Notes: generated by a model from the sequence alone, not told the origin. A DNA stretch of 64,000 nt from Halomonas urumqiensis (GCF_003028575.1 NZ_PYUD01000002.1:372001-436000), one strand, 5' to 3'. Shown: positions 20,001 to 28,536, counted from the first letter of the stretch. Program-made: numbers and translations.

Positions 20001-20799
20001 CGCCAATGTCCGTACTGCTCTGCTCGGCGGCCAACAGGGCCTCGATGGCGGCCTCGCGGCGTGGTGGGGTATCCGAGCCCAGGGCGGGCAGCTCCGACTG
20101 GGCATGGGCGGCGGGGATCACCCAGCCCAGCCAGCCGAGTGGAGGCTTGTCGTCGTCGGCCAGTTGCCAGGCACGATGCCAGGCGGCGGCGGAGCGTTGC
20201 GGGTCACCGGCCTTCAGCCACCAGGTGCCGGCACGGGTCAGCCAGCGGTAGCGCTGTTCTGGGTCCCGCTCGGCGAGGTGCTCGAAACAGCCGGCGGCCC
20301 GCCCGGGATGGCCCATGGCCAACCATTGGTCGGCGATGCGGGCCAGACGCTCGTTGCCAAGCGCCGGATGATTCTCGAGGTTAGCTAGCCGAGCGGCCAA
20401 ATGTTGCGCTGCCACAGACCGCGACGGGTCGGTCGGCTCGAGCGCGGCATGCTCGAGCATGTCCAACTCGAGCAGCAGCCATTGCAGCTCGATGTCATCG
20501 TTGCCCTCCAGGCTGACGAATAGTTCACGCGCGGCCTGGAAATCACCGACTTGCATCAGCCGCCGGGCGAGCGAGGTCCTCAGTTCGAGGTTCTCGGGAC
20601 TTGCCTTGAGCAACGCCCAACCGTAGAGGATCGCCATGCGGTCCAGTGCGTTGTCCTGAGCTTCAAGCCTGAGCAGCTCACGCGCGGGAAACATCCCGAT
20701 GAGAATCACCACCAGCACGATACCCAGGATGCGCAGCGTCAGTGGGCGAATCAGGTGACCGGGCGAGGCGTTCGGGGGAAGGCGAGGATCATTGGCCAC
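17071..20799 (-). CDS. pelB: Pel outer-membrane porin with periplasmic TPR scaffold, PelB
   Basis: A 1242-residue protein with an N-terminal membrane anchor (LRILGIVLVVILIGMF near residue 25), about 800 residues of TPR-like helical repeats, and a C-terminal beta-barrel region of about 300 residues beginning near the WWGRLDLIRHDLDVDG segment. PelB is the export pore of the Pel system and its TPR region binds PelA. The longer frame begins at 20904, but a GTG at 20799 with GAGGT upstream overlaps the pelA stop by 11 bases and gives the expected N-terminus, so I use it. P. aeruginosa PelB is slightly shorter. The C-terminus extends past the last strand (LTYQLFLG) with six polar residues. Confidence 0.93.
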   Translation of the reverse strand: MANDPRLPPNASPGHLIRPLTLRILGIVLVVILIGMFPARELLRLEAQDNALDRMAILYGWALLKASPENLELRTSLARRLMQVGDFQAARELFVSLEGNDDIELQWLLLELDMLEHAALEPTDPSRSVAAQHLAARLANLENHPALGNERLARIADQWLAMGHPGRAAGCFEHLAERDPEQRYRWLTRAGTWWLKAGDPQRSAAAWHRAWQLADDDKPPLGWLGWVIPAAHAQSELPALGSDTPPRREAAIEALLAAEQSSTDIGVEYAREYLSFYPDDPQLLDIGIRLALAHGQPEQALEWSRRYLDGQPDNIAALERHVAIALGLNRAELAIDSLTHLRELQPQRLDHLEGLARAQIWAGQPQRALTNLDALARASGQSSHDREVVTLAISLHQRPMALAALGRLESRGDITLEERRMLVDLLEYQGDPDAAIARIQGWQASGINDPALARRRALWLEQAGREAEAEQAWQALANQPGTRQEAVQARGRLLAQRWELDAALAVLATSEPTTGASLTNDYWRQRAELAWLAGDAAASSQAYRMVNEQGELDDNSASRLIQAAADSGDLELAMAVTRQRWANERDTDALVQMFFLAQRERRPDLARALLALADEAPERVANSPDYWGALGGQALQDHRPATARAAYERALALDGDNPSLRAGMLFALAAGGDRAALRQRLVEWQSQARGDSDMTLAMAEGHRQLGELDRALRWMRMADRAGTRDPWRALDHADLLSLAGQRNAAFEMRRRALADLLPTLARTLEAPAPLSVEARREQVRAMTAATTLSGPDSALGWYRALAVDAFAETPPSAEDSDWLFDAHQALQQPAHARYLLLRARDQGHESPTWQTLTVALDSNDKATLRRLLEAEDAALSGADRLAVLRQLDRREEAMALAQELNQGGHDHRRDIVELANQLPHRALVEGRYRELGELSETSQALAYERAGERWWGRLDLIRHDLDVDGLAVDASGLTEERDVELTLGWKGPGWNGPRNDTRLTVGMVDSDADSRWKMALQHRWQATARLAGTAEVALGQTSDASDLMRLLGQEDSAALGLEWQPTARDTLSLDARHLIYRSREERERLGDGYRLESEWRHALIKGATRRLDLRLLANHQRNDLKDTLPADSLLRLPTNGLGEDDLLADRSTFIGAGISLSRGEPGAAYPDVASPRLSLDLETGYRLPDRDIGFNAGLAVGTRLFGNDELSLRLELDQGTGANGDTQLGAVLTYQLFLGRPSATHP

Positions 20800-23593
20800 A
20801 GGACACCTCGATACGCCCGGATTGGGCGTCGGAGTAGTGGAGGACCAGCGCATCGCCACGGCGCTCCTGACGGGCACCGGGGGCGTCGACGCGGCAGCCG
20901 GCAACGGCGGCGAGTTCGACCTTCAGCGGGATATCCTCGGCGGCTAGGCGCATCGAGAGCAGACGCGGGGAGTGTGCCTGCCACTCGGTGATGCGACCGT
21001 TGGCCATGGCCAGGTGTGGCGTTGCTGGTGGGCGTGGCGTCAGGTAGATGAGCGCATCGCCTTGCCCGCTGAGCGCGACATAGCGTCCGGCAGGAATTTC
21101 CCTGACCCCCGCCACGTCTTGTGAACGGCTCAAATCGGGCCAGCCGAGCTCGCTTGGCAGGCGCAGCGTACGGGTCTGGGTGGCGCCTCGGATTTGCCAC
21201 CCGCCATCGAGTCGCCTGGCGACGCCCAGGTCGTACCACTGGGTCGCAATATCGCTCCAGGTACTGGTATAGAGCGGCAGGGTCTCCTGGGTCAGCACGT
21301 AGTCGTAGACCTGCTTGAGCGCATTGAGCGCGGCGGGGCTTGCCGCCGAGTAGAAGTGGTAATAGATATCGATCGGCTTGAGACGCCTGGGCTGGTCGGT
21401 GAGCTGGTAGGTTTCCACCGCGCGTCGGTAGCCCCAAAGCGGGCCGAGCATGTCGTTGGTGTAGACGTTCTCGTTGATCTGCGGGGCATAGACCTGCAGG
21501 TAGGCGCCCTGGGGTCGCAGCATCGACGAGACACGGGTCAGCGAGGGAAAGCTTCTGGTGATGCTGGTGTTGCCACCATTCAAGTTGCGCAGCCCAAGCC
21601 GCTCACTGATCGCCAGGGCCTCCTCGGGTGGCAGGGCGTTGCCGGTCCACAGCACCACCTTCACTGGCTTGCCGGGGGGGGCCAGGTGGCGGTTGATATA
21701 GTCGGTGGAGCCGGCAATCTCGCGTTCCAGGGAAAAGCGGTAATTCGGCAGCGGCAGGTTGTAGTTGAACCCCGCGCGGGTCTGCCCCTGGCCCGCCAGG
21801 TCGCCATCTACCAGGTTTTCCCATTCGAAGGGGTGGCTGTAGGTATGGGTGGCCACCTCGACCCAGGGCAGCGAGAAGATACGCCGTGCCAGGGGTTCGA
21901 GGCGGGAACGCAAGTGGGGATAGAGCCCCGTGGGGCCAATCTCGCCCTCGATGATCGAGACGGTGGTCGGCACCCGGTAGCGCGAGAGGATCTCGTCGAG
22001 CATCACCTCGCCTGTATAGGGGGCGCCGGGGAAGTCCCCTTGGCTGACAAAGGCATCACCATCGATCTGGGTGATCCAGTAGCGGGCACCATTCTCGGTG
22101 GTGGGGTCCGGCACCGGTACCACCGGCAGGTCTAGAGAACGCTCGAGGAACGCAAACGGGTCGAGAATCCAGCGCAGCTGGAATTCGGTGGCCTGCTGAA
22201 GTATCCAGGGCGCGGTGGCGATCCCCCCCCAGGGGCCGGTGATCACCGGGTTGAATTCGGTACCTTTTGCATCGCGCAGTGTCAGGTGCGTGGTCAAGCC
22301 GGCGCGTGTTGGCGCGTATCCGCCTTCAAAGAAACCCGACCGGTCGGGCATGCCCTCGAACCCCATCAGCGCGTCATGGGCAACGATCTCGAGATTGCGC
22401 TGATCGGGCAGCGAGACACTTCGCAGCCCCATGAACTCACCCAGGGGGCTGGACAGCGTCACGCCGGGGTCGCCAAGGATCACCGCCTTGAGGCCGTTCT
22501 CGAGTTGGCCGAGCAACCAGTCGGAATACGCTGGCGCATTGGCCAGTGGGGCGCTGAACCAGCTGACCACGCCCGCGTAGCGCCCATGCAGTACATCGCT
22601 GGGCAGCGGGCCGTTGGCATCCAGGTATTCAGCACCATAGCCAAGGTACTCCAGCGGCATGGCCAGGTAGCGATGGGCATTGCCGTAGGCGAGCTCCCCG
22701 GCCTCGGTTTCGGACTTGTCGTAGAGCACCAGCACGCGACGCGGTATCGGCTCGATGAGCCCGACGCCGACCTGGTCGAGCATTGGCACGCTGACCCAGG
22801 GGATGAAGCCGTCATCGGCGATGCGCCGGGCGATATCCCTGGCCAGTTCGCGATCGGCGGCAGGCACGTAGTCGATGGCGATGGCGGGAAGGCCATACTG
22901 ATCTCGGGCCCTGGCCAGTTGGTCGCCCAACCATTGCCGGTCGGCGGCGTCCACCGGCCCGTAGATCCCGCTAGAGGGATGCCAACGATGGTGAAGCGAC
23001 TCGGCAGCGACCCCGACGATCTGGCCATGTACTTGATCGAGTACCTCGAAACCGCGATTGAGCAGCAGCTTCATGCCGGGGAAACGCTGCTGGATATCGC
23101 CGATCAATGCCACCAGCGCACGTTGCTGTGCCGCTGCCTCGTCACCCTCTGGGGCGAAGCGCTGGTAGCTGTCCAGGGTGTCGAGGAACAGCGCACGGTA
23201 ACCTGCCTCCCACAAGGGCGAGATGCGCTGTTCAACGAGGTAGCGCTGCCATTCGGGGCGGGTGAGATCGGCGATGCGGCTGTCCCAATCGGGGTTGTGA
23301 TCGACCAGCACTGACTCGGGCAGCCCTTCGGGATAGGGGCGCCAGGGGTCCAGTTCGCCGACGCTGACATAGGCAAAGGCTTGGCCGCCGTGACGCTCCA
23401 GGGCCTGGCGTTGCCCTGCCTGGAGGTTTGCCGCCTCGACGACGATCCAGTCGAACTGGTCGAGCAGTTCGACCGGTGCCTCATTGCCGTAATAAAACGC
23501 GACACTTGGCCTCGTGCCCTCCCGGGCCACTGCCGTGGTGCAGGACAGCAGGACTAAAAAGCACAATGCGCCGACTTCTAGCCACCTGATCAT
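20789..23593 (-). CDS. pelA: Pel polysaccharide deacetylase/hydrolase PelA
   Basis: A 934-residue periplasmic enzyme that partly deacetylates and can cut the GalNAc-rich Pel polymer. A signal peptide covers residues 1-23 (cut after AVA). Residues ~28-260 form the glycoside-hydrolase domain with acidic candidates Asp138 (LFLDTLDS) and Glu198 (VAAESL). A central flavodoxin/reductase-like region follows. The deacetylase domain has Asp511/Asp513 (ITQIDGDAF) and a His583-x3-His587 pair (THTYSHP) as metal ligands. The ATG at 23593 has a perfect AGGAGG five bases upstream, which decides it over the frame from 23635. Length is close to that of P. aeruginosa PelA. Confidence 0.95.
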   Translation of the reverse strand: MIRWLEVGALCFLVLLSCTTAVAREGTRPSVAFYYGNEAPVELLDQFDWIVVEAANLQAGQRQALERHGGQAFAYVSVGELDPWRPYPEGLPESVLVDHNPDWDSRIADLTRPEWQRYLVEQRISPLWEAGYRALFLDTLDSYQRFAPEGDEAAAQQRALVALIGDIQQRFPGMKLLLNRGFEVLDQVHGQIVGVAAESLHHRWHPSSGIYGPVDAADRQWLGDQLARARDQYGLPAIAIDYVPAADRELARDIARRIADDGFIPWVSVPMLDQVGVGLIEPIPRRVLVLYDKSETEAGELAYGNAHRYLAMPLEYLGYGAEYLDANGPLPSDVLHGRYAGVVSWFSAPLANAPAYSDWLLGQLENGLKAVILGDPGVTLSSPLGEFMGLRSVSLPDQRNLEIVAHDALMGFEGMPDRSGFFEGGYAPTRAGLTTHLTLRDAKGTEFNPVITGPWGGIATAPWILQQATEFQLRWILDPFAFLERSLDLPVVPVPDPTTENGARYWITQIDGDAFVSQGDFPGAPYTGEVMLDEILSRYRVPTTVSIIEGEIGPTGLYPHLRSRLEPLARRIFSLPWVEVATHTYSHPFEWENLVDGDLAGQGQTRAGFNYNLPLPNYRFSLEREIAGSTDYINRHLAPPGKPVKVVLWTGNALPPEEALAISERLGLRNLNGGNTSITRSFPSLTRVSSMLRPQGAYLQVYAPQINENVYTNDMLGPLWGYRRAVETYQLTDQPRRLKPIDIYYHFYSAASPAALNALKQVYDYVLTQETLPLYTSTWSDIATQWYDLGVARRLDGGWQIRGATQTRTLRLPSELGWPDLSRSQDVAGVREIPAGRYVALSGQGDALIYLTPRPPATPHLAMANGRITEWQAHSPRLLSMRLAAEDIPLKVELAAVAGCRVDAPGARQERRGDALVLHYSDAQSGRIEVSCGQ

Positions 23594-23676
23594 GGAAGCC
23601 TCCTGGGGTCGAAGGTCAATAGGGACGAACGTCAAAGGGTTGAGCGTCTCAAGACGCGCAGAAAACGGGCCGGACT

Positions 23677-24630
23677 TCAGGCGCTGGCCAGGTGGCGACG
23701 TCGTCGAGCCTCGGCAACCAGTGCGGCAAGGCCCTCCTTGAGCGTCCAGTCAGGCGTGATGCCAAGCCAGGCCGATAGCCGCTGGGTGTCGCCCCAGGAA
23801 TCACGAATATCCTCGCTGCGTGGCGGTTGCTGGCTAACGTGCAGGTGGCAGTCAGTGAGGTCGGCGAGCAGGTCGAGCAGCTCCAGCAAGTCGATACGCT
23901 GCCCGGTGGCCACGTTGCATACCCCTTGTTGATGACCGAGCAGTGCAGCGAGGTTGGCTCTTGCCACGTCGCCGACATAGACGAAATCACGTGTCTGGCG
24001 GCCGTCACCAAACAGTGTCGGTGAGCGGTGGTCGAGCAGGCAGTCGAGGAAACGCGCGATCACCCCGGCATAGGGAGAGTGCGGGTCCTGGCGAGGTCCA
24101 TAGACATTGAAGTAGCGCAGGCCGAGGCTCGAGAGTCCATGAATGCTCTCGAACAGCGTGGCATATCGCTCGTCGACCCATTTCTCCAGGCCATAGGGTG
24201 ACAGCGGGGCGGCGGAGGATTTTTCGAAGATCGGCAATTGCGTCGGAATGCCGTAGACGGCGGCGGATGACGCATAGACGAGGCGGGTGATGCCCGCCTC
24301 GGCGGCGGCCTGCATCACGGTCACCGCGCCAATGATGTTCTGCTCGGCCGACGCCACCGGGTCTTCAACCGAACGGCTGACAGAGACTTGGGCGGCAAGG
24401 TGCAGGCAGTGGCTCATGCCCTGGATGGCGGATCTCACACACTCGGCATCACGAATGTCTCCCTTGATGACCTCCAGCCGGTCGTGATTGGGAAGGTTGT
24501 CGAGGCTCCCGCTGGAGAGGTTGTCCAGCACGCGAACCCGGAACCCCTGGGCAAGCAATAGCTCAACGCTGTGGGAGCCGATGAAACCCGCGCCACCCGT
24601 GACCAGGACTTGCCTGATGATATTGACCAT
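23677..24630 (-). CDS. pelX: NAD-dependent sugar C4-epimerase, PelX-like
   Basis: A 317-residue extended SDR epimerase. TGGAGFIGSHSVELLL is the NAD-binding loop; VYASSAAVYG and SPYGLEK give the catalytic Ser and Tyr-x-x-x-Lys; [12 protein letters not shown] is typical of UDP-glucose/UDP-GlcNAc 4-epimerases. It heads the pel gene run, 83 bases before pelA. In some Pseudomonas species the first pel gene, pelX, encodes a UDP-GlcNAc C4-epimerase that supplies UDP-GalNAc. I infer the same role here; plain GalE activity is the alternative. The ATG at 24630 is preceded by GGGGA, and earlier in-frame residues do not fit the family. Confidence 0.85.
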   Translation of the reverse strand: MVNIIRQVLVTGGAGFIGSHSVELLLAQGFRVRVLDNLSSGSLDNLPNHDRLEVIKGDIRDAECVRSAIQGMSHCLHLAAQVSVSRSVEDPVASAEQNIIGAVTVMQAAAEAGITRLVYASSAAVYGIPTQLPIFEKSSAAPLSPYGLEKWVDERYATLFESIHGLSSLGLRYFNVYGPRQDPHSPYAGVIARFLDCLLDHRSPTLFGDGRQTRDFVYVGDVARANLAALLGHQQGVCNVATGQRIDLLELLDLLADLTDCHLHVSQQPPRSEDIRDSWGDTQRLSAWLGITPDWTLKEGLAALVAEARRRRHLASA

Positions 24631-24822
24631 GATCGTTCCCCTATCGAGCGGAGGCTCTGCGACCACCTGCTCGTGACTTTCCGTGTGCTTGGTAACGTTT
24701 TGTGACTAACTCTTACAAAGCTTAAGGGGAACTCGCTTCACCGTCCGCCTGATACTGGCTGATGACGGGACGCATATTACTCAGGGATGACTAATCAGAA
24801 GTCTCATCAATGAAGGGAGGCG
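24631..24822 (-). promoter_or_regulatory. putative pel operon promoter region
   Basis: This AT-richer stretch separates pelX from the rpiA end and must hold the promoter of the pel operon, since all eight pel genes run away from it. A TAATAT hexamer lies on the minus strand at 24775-24780, but I see no convincing -35 partner, no sigma-54 motif, and no clear FleQ site. The exact promoter is undetermined. Confidence 0.4.
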
Positions 24823-24848
24823 GGGCCGGCTCGAGGGATCGCCGGCCC
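24823..24848 (-). terminator. hairpin downstream of rpiA
   Basis: GGGCCGGC at 24823-24830 and GCCGGCCC at 24841-24848 form a perfect 8-base stem with a 10-base loop, 11 bases after the rpiA stop. The U-tract on the minus strand is weak (CGCCTCCCTTC), so termination would be imperfect. Confidence 0.5.
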
Positions 24849-24859
24849 GAAAGGCGGGG

Positions 24860-25534
24860 TCAGGAGGGGGTCGATCGCACAACACCGGTATCGCCACCAA
24901 GCAGCAGCACATCGGCGCCACGCGCGGCGAACAGGCCATTGGTGACCACCCCGACGATGGCATTGAGTCGCGCTTCCATCGCCACGGGGTCGTCGATCAT
25001 GAAGTCGTGGCAGTCGATGATCTGGTTGCCGTTATCGGTTACCACACCCTCGCGATAGACCGGGTGGGCGCCCAGCTTGACCAGTTCGCGAGCCAGGTAG
25101 GAGCGCGCCATGGGGATCACCTCCACCGGCAGCGGGAAGGCGCCAAGGCATTCGACGCGCTTGGAGGCATCGGCGATACAGATGAAGCGTTCGGCGCAGG
25201 CGGCGACGATCTTTTCGCGCGTCAGTGCCGCTCCTCCCCCCTTGATCATGTGCAAGTGAGCGTTCACTTCGTCCGCGCCGTCGATATAGAAGGGAATGCT
25301 GCCGACATCGTTGAGCTCAAAGACCTCGATGCCCTGTCCGCGCAGGCGTTCGGCGCTGGCCTCGGAGCTTGCCACTGCGCCCTTGAAATCGTGGCGCAGG
25401 CGGCCCAGCCGGTCGATGAAACGGTTGGCGGTGGAGCCCGTGCCGATGCCAAGCACGGTATCGCGTTCGAGCCAGGGCTGGATTTCGTCGATGGCGGCCG
25501 CGGCCACGGCATCCTTCAGTTGGTCCTGGGTCAT
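24860..25534 (-). CDS. rpiA: ribose-5-phosphate isomerase A
   Basis: A 224-residue cytosolic enzyme that interconverts ribose 5-phosphate and ribulose 5-phosphate in the pentose phosphate pathway. [16 protein letters not shown] near residue 27 is the substrate loop, [20 protein letters not shown] near residue 80 holds the catalytic Asp and Lys region, and [11 protein letters not shown] follows. The ATG at 25534 gives the standard length; the longer frame to 25708 runs through the promoter region. Divergent from ilvA, the same head-to-head pair seen in Pseudomonas. Confidence 0.96.
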   Translation of the reverse strand: MTQDQLKDAVAAAAIDEIQPWLERDTVLGIGTGSTANRFIDRLGRLRHDFKGAVASSEASAERLRGQGIEVFELNDVGSIPFYIDGADEVNAHLHMIKGGGAALTREKIVAACAERFICIADASKRVECLGAFPLPVEVIPMARSYLARELVKLGAHPVYREGVVTDNGNQIIDCHDFMIDDPVAMEARLNAIVGVVTNGLFAARGADVLLLGGDTGVVRSTPS

Positions 25535-25725
25535 GTAGTGTTCTCCGATGGAGGGGAGTGGGAGAAAAGCATCCGGCAAGCCGGGCGCATTATAGGCCAG
25601 TCTGGCGCTTGGGGGATGCCGGGTCATGGGCTTGGCCGGGCGTCGGACGAGGGTTGCGCTGGACGGCGCCCCGGCGGGGATGCTACCAATAGGGGTTTTT
25701 CGCGTCACGCCGCTGGGATATCAGG

Positions 25726-27240
25726 ATGCTCGAAGCTACCGTCAAGAAGATTCTCCAGGCCCGGGTCTACGAAGCCGCTCGGGAAACGCCGATCTCCCCG
25801 GCCCCCTTTTTGTCCCGCCGCTTCAATAACACCATCCTGATCAAGCGCGAGGACCTTCAGCCAGTCTTCTCCTTCAAGATTCGCGGTGCCTACAACAAGA
25901 TGGCGCAGCTCAGCGACGAGCAGAAAGCCAAGGGTGTGATCGCCGCCTCCGCCGGCAACCATGCCCAGGGACTGGCCATGGCCGCCAAGTTGATGGGGGT
26001 CAAGGCGGTAATCGTGATGCCGCGCATCACTCCCGAGATCAAGGTGGCCGCGGTACGTGCGCGAGGCGCGCGGGTGGTGCTCAAGGGAGATGCCTTCGCG
26101 GCGGCCGCCGAGCATGCTCAGGAGTTGATCAAGGAGCATGGCTATACCTACATTCCGCCGTTCGATGATATCGACGTGATCGCCGGGCAAGGCACCATTG
26201 CCATGGAGATCCTTCATCAGCATGCCGGGCCACTCGACGCGATCTTCGTGCCGGTTGGCGGTGGCGGCTTGATCGCCGGCATCGCGGCCTATGTGAAGTA
26301 CCTGCGGCCCGACATCAAGGTGATCGGCGTCGAGTCCGAGGACAGCGCCTGCCTCAAGGCGGCCATGGAAGCCGGTGAGCGGGTCGTGCTCGACCAGGTG
26401 GGTGTATTCGCCGAGGGCGTGGCGGTGGCGCAGATCGGCGAGGTACCGTTCTCGATCATCCACGACCTGCTCGATGGCGTGATCACCGTGAATACCGACG
26501 AGATGTGCGCCGCAGTCAAGGACATCTTCGAAGATACCCGTGCGGTTTCCGAGACTTCCGGCGCGCTGTCGCTGGCCGGCCTGAAGAAGTACATCCAGCA
26601 GACGGGTGCTGAAGGCAAGACCCTGTTGTGCATCAACTCCGGCGCCAATACCAACTTCGATCGCCTGCAGCACATCGCCGAGCGCACCGAGCTCGGCGAG
26701 CAGCGCGAGGCGATCCTCGCGGTGACCATTCCCGAGAAACCGGGCAGCTTCAAGAAGTTCTGCAAGACTATCGGCAAGCGCATGGTCACCGAATTCAACT
26801 ATCGCTACGCCGACCCGGGCCAGGCGCACATCTTCGTGGGTGTGCAGGTCAAGCCTGGTGGCGATGACCGCCAGGCGGTCATCGAACGGCTGCGCGACGC
26901 CGACTATCCGGTGGAGGACCTCACCGATAACGAATTGGCCAAGCTGCATATCCGCCACCTGGGTGGTGGGCGTCCCAAGGAGCAGTTCGAAGAAGAGGTC
27001 TACCGCTTCGAGTTTCCCGAGCGTCCCGGTGCGTTGATGAACTTTCTCACCCATCTTCCCCAGGACTGGAACATCTCGATGTTTCATTACCGCAATCACG
27101 GGGCGGCATACGGGCGAGTGCTGGTCGGGATGCAGATTCCCAACGGCGATCGTGCCCATGTCGAGGAGTACTTCGATGCCATCGGCTACCGCTACTGGAA
27201 GGAAACCGACAACGCGGCCTACCGGTTGTTCATGGCCTGA
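25726..27240 (+). CDS. ilvA: threonine ammonia-lyase, biosynthetic
   Basis: A 504-residue PLP enzyme that converts threonine to 2-oxobutanoate, the first step to isoleucine. The PLP lysine sits in FSFKIRGAYNKM near residue 48, and the glycine loop is VPVGGGGLIAGIAAYVK near residue 179. Two C-terminal ACT-like domains (residues ~325-410 and ~415-500, each with a P-E-x-P-G motif: IPEKPGSFKKF and FPERPGALMNF) are the sites for isoleucine inhibition and valine activation. This marks the biosynthetic rather than the catabolic form. It stands alone, with rpiA divergent upstream. Confidence 0.96.
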   Translation: MLEATVKKILQARVYEAARETPISPAPFLSRRFNNTILIKREDLQPVFSFKIRGAYNKMAQLSDEQKAKGVIAASAGNHAQGLAMAAKLMGVKAVIVMPRITPEIKVAAVRARGARVVLKGDAFAAAAEHAQELIKEHGYTYIPPFDDIDVIAGQGTIAMEILHQHAGPLDAIFVPVGGGGLIAGIAAYVKYLRPDIKVIGVESEDSACLKAAMEAGERVVLDQVGVFAEGVAVAQIGEVPFSIIHDLLDGVITVNTDEMCAAVKDIFEDTRAVSETSGALSLAGLKKYIQQTGAEGKTLLCINSGANTNFDRLQHIAERTELGEQREAILAVTIPEKPGSFKKFCKTIGKRMVTEFNYRYADPGQAHIFVGVQVKPGGDDRQAVIERLRDADYPVEDLTDNELAKLHIRHLGGGRPKEQFEEEVYRFEFPERPGALMNFLTHLPQDWNISMFHYRNHGAAYGRVLVGMQIPNGDRAHVEEYFDAIGYRYWKETDNAAYRLFMA

Positions 27241-27388
27241 CCCCATTGATTGCGCGTTGCGGAAAGGTGTCGGGTCTAGATCGGTGAATCCAGCGCTGTC
27301 CTTACAGGAGTGGTCGATGTGAATGCTGACTAACCTCACGACCTTCGGGTGGCGAGTGTTCGAAAATGTAACGAACAACGTTAAGCGC

Positions 27389-27418
27389 TTGTCAACATGG
27401 TGTTACTGGACCTATAGT
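27389..27418 (+). promoter_or_regulatory. sigma-70-like promoter for the 31-residue protein
   Basis: TTGTCA at 27389-27394 and TATAGT at 27413-27418 are separated by 18 bases. Transcription would begin near 27425, about 60 bases before the small gene's ATG. Confidence 0.55.
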
Positions 27419-27484
27419 CATCGTCAATCTAATGCCCTCGTTCAGGGCACACTAATACGTAATATCCTGTTTTCGGAGTCGACG

Positions 27485-27580
27485 ATGAAGCGCAAGCCCG
27501 ATCTGGTCATGGCATTGGTGCTGTTCTTTGGCATTGGTGTCGTGGCGACAGGCTACGCCCAAGCGCTGGCGGGAGGTTGA
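27485..27580 (+). CDS. 31-residue single-span membrane protein of unknown function
   Basis: A tiny gene encoding two lysines and an arginine at residues 2-4, then one hydrophobic span (about residues 8-26, VMALVLFFGIGVVATGYA) and a short Ala/Gly tail. It is too short for most gene callers. Support comes from context: a CGGAG ribosome site six bases before the ATG, a sigma-70-like promoter at 27389-27418, and a strong hairpin terminator at 27647-27680. Together these make a self-contained transcript. The span could be a transmembrane helix with cytoplasmic N-terminus or an uncleaved signal. I cannot assign a function. Confidence 0.7.
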   Translation: MKRKPDLVMALVLFFGIGVVATGYAQALAGG

Positions 27581-27646
27581 GGTTCCCCCTTCGCGTCTGC
27601 TGGCCTGGGCTTCACGCCAGGCGGGCCAGATAGACCGACGATCCCC

Positions 27647-27680
27647 AACGGGCCGGTGCAGATGACTGCACCGGCCCGTT
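27647..27680 (+). terminator. strong rho-independent-type hairpin
   Basis: A perfect 15-base stem (left arm 27647-27661, right arm 27666-27680) closes an ATGA tetraloop. The stem is GC-rich and is followed by TCGTTGT. It lies 67 bases past the small membrane-protein gene and just before the convergent ygfA end, so it ends the small gene's transcript. Confidence 0.8.
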
Positions 27681-27708
27681 TCGTTGTACCAGACGTTTCC
27701 AGCCCTTT

Positions 27709-28344
27709 TCAGGGCCGGAGCACCCTCAGGTCGCTGGCAATGGCATCCAGCGGTACGTCCCAGGGGGCAACGGGCAGGCGAGGCACACGCTGAACGTCAT
27801 GGGCTACCCCGATCAGACAGGGGCGAGGGCCCGCGCGGCGGGTAAAGGCCAGGGTGCGGTCATAGAAGCCGCCGCCCATGCCCATGCGCTGCCCGGCATC
27901 GTCGAAGCCGACCAGGGGCAGGAGTATCAGGTCCAGCGCCCAGGCCGGCAGGCGTCGTGCACGATGGGCGCCATGGCGAATCTGCGGTTCCGGTATGCCG
28001 AAGCGATTGGTGACCATGGGGGTACCGGAATGATAGCGCACGAACCACAGGTGGTTGCGGGAGAGCGGCTTCAGGACCGGAAGGAAGACACGGGCACCAC
28101 GGCGTTCCAGCCATTGAATCAGTGGCGTGGGGTCGATTTCGCCGTCGTTGGGCAGGTAGAGCGCCACACGCCGAGCGCGTTGGACCTCATGCAGGCCGCG
28201 CAGTCTGCGGCACAGTCGCCGCGACGCCTCGCGTTGCTGGCGTGGCGACAGGGCACGACGTTGATTCCTCAGCATCCGACGCAAGGCCTTGCGTGAGAGG
28301 TCGAGGGAAGCGGGTGCGGCGGGTTCCTGCATGAGGGGTGTCAT
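27709..28344 (-). CDS. ygfA: 5-formyltetrahydrofolate cyclo-ligase
   Basis: A 211-residue ATP-dependent enzyme converting 5-formyl-THF to 5,10-methenyl-THF. RKALRRMLRNQRRALS near the N-terminus is the family's basic start. Further signatures are VALYLPNDGEIDPTPL, then LILLPLVGFDDAGQRMGMGGGFYDR, which holds the nucleotide and folate site. The ATG at 28344 follows directly after the 6S RNA gene. The zapA-6S-ygfA arrangement is the classic gammaproteobacterial one, and ygfA is normally co-transcribed with 6S RNA. Confidence 0.93.
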   Translation of the reverse strand: MTPLMQEPAAPASLDLSRKALRRMLRNQRRALSPRQQREASRRLCRRLRGLHEVQRARRVALYLPNDGEIDPTPLIQWLERRGARVFLPVLKPLSRNHLWFVRYHSGTPMVTNRFGIPEPQIRHGAHRARRLPAWALDLILLPLVGFDDAGQRMGMGGGFYDRTLAFTRRAGPRPCLIGVAHDVQRVPRLPVAPWDVPLDAIASDLRVLRP

Positions 28345-28352
28345 GTTGGAAG

Positions 28353-28536
28353 AGGTTCCCCAGAGTGCCGCTGTCGTTCTGGCCCTTGAACCCATTGGTT
28401 CAAGGTGGGTGGCCGCAGCCGAACCGTCAGGCTTTCCGTCGCACGGACATGCACACGGGTCCGGCTAGCTGTTGGCCCCCTGGGTACTGCGCATAGGCTC
28501 GAGGGACGATAACGACTGGCAAACACCCCAGGGAAC
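28353..28536 (-). ncRNA. ssrS: 6S RNA
   Basis: Identified by position between zapA and ygfA and by sequence. The minus strand carries the conserved 3' hairpin ACCTTGAACCAATGGGTTCA (near 28397-28416), as in E. coli 6S RNA. The ends pair: GUUCCC at the 5' end (28536-28531) with GGGAAC at the 3' end (28360-28355). The resulting length, about 184 bases, equals the E. coli RNA. A promoter with TTGGAA, 17 bases, then TAGGAT lies just upstream and places the 5' end at 28536. 6S RNA mimics an open promoter and sequesters sigma-70 RNA polymerase in stationary phase. Ends are estimated to within a few bases. Confidence 0.92.

Noticed and set aside
24631-24822. Sigma-54 or FleQ-type site before pelX
   Set aside because: I found no GG-N10-GC core with flanks and no clear FleQ-like inverted repeat on either strand.
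25705-27378. 557-codon open frame antisense to ilvA
   Set aside because: ilvA is unambiguous on the plus strand. The antisense translation shows no motif and reads as a composition artefact.
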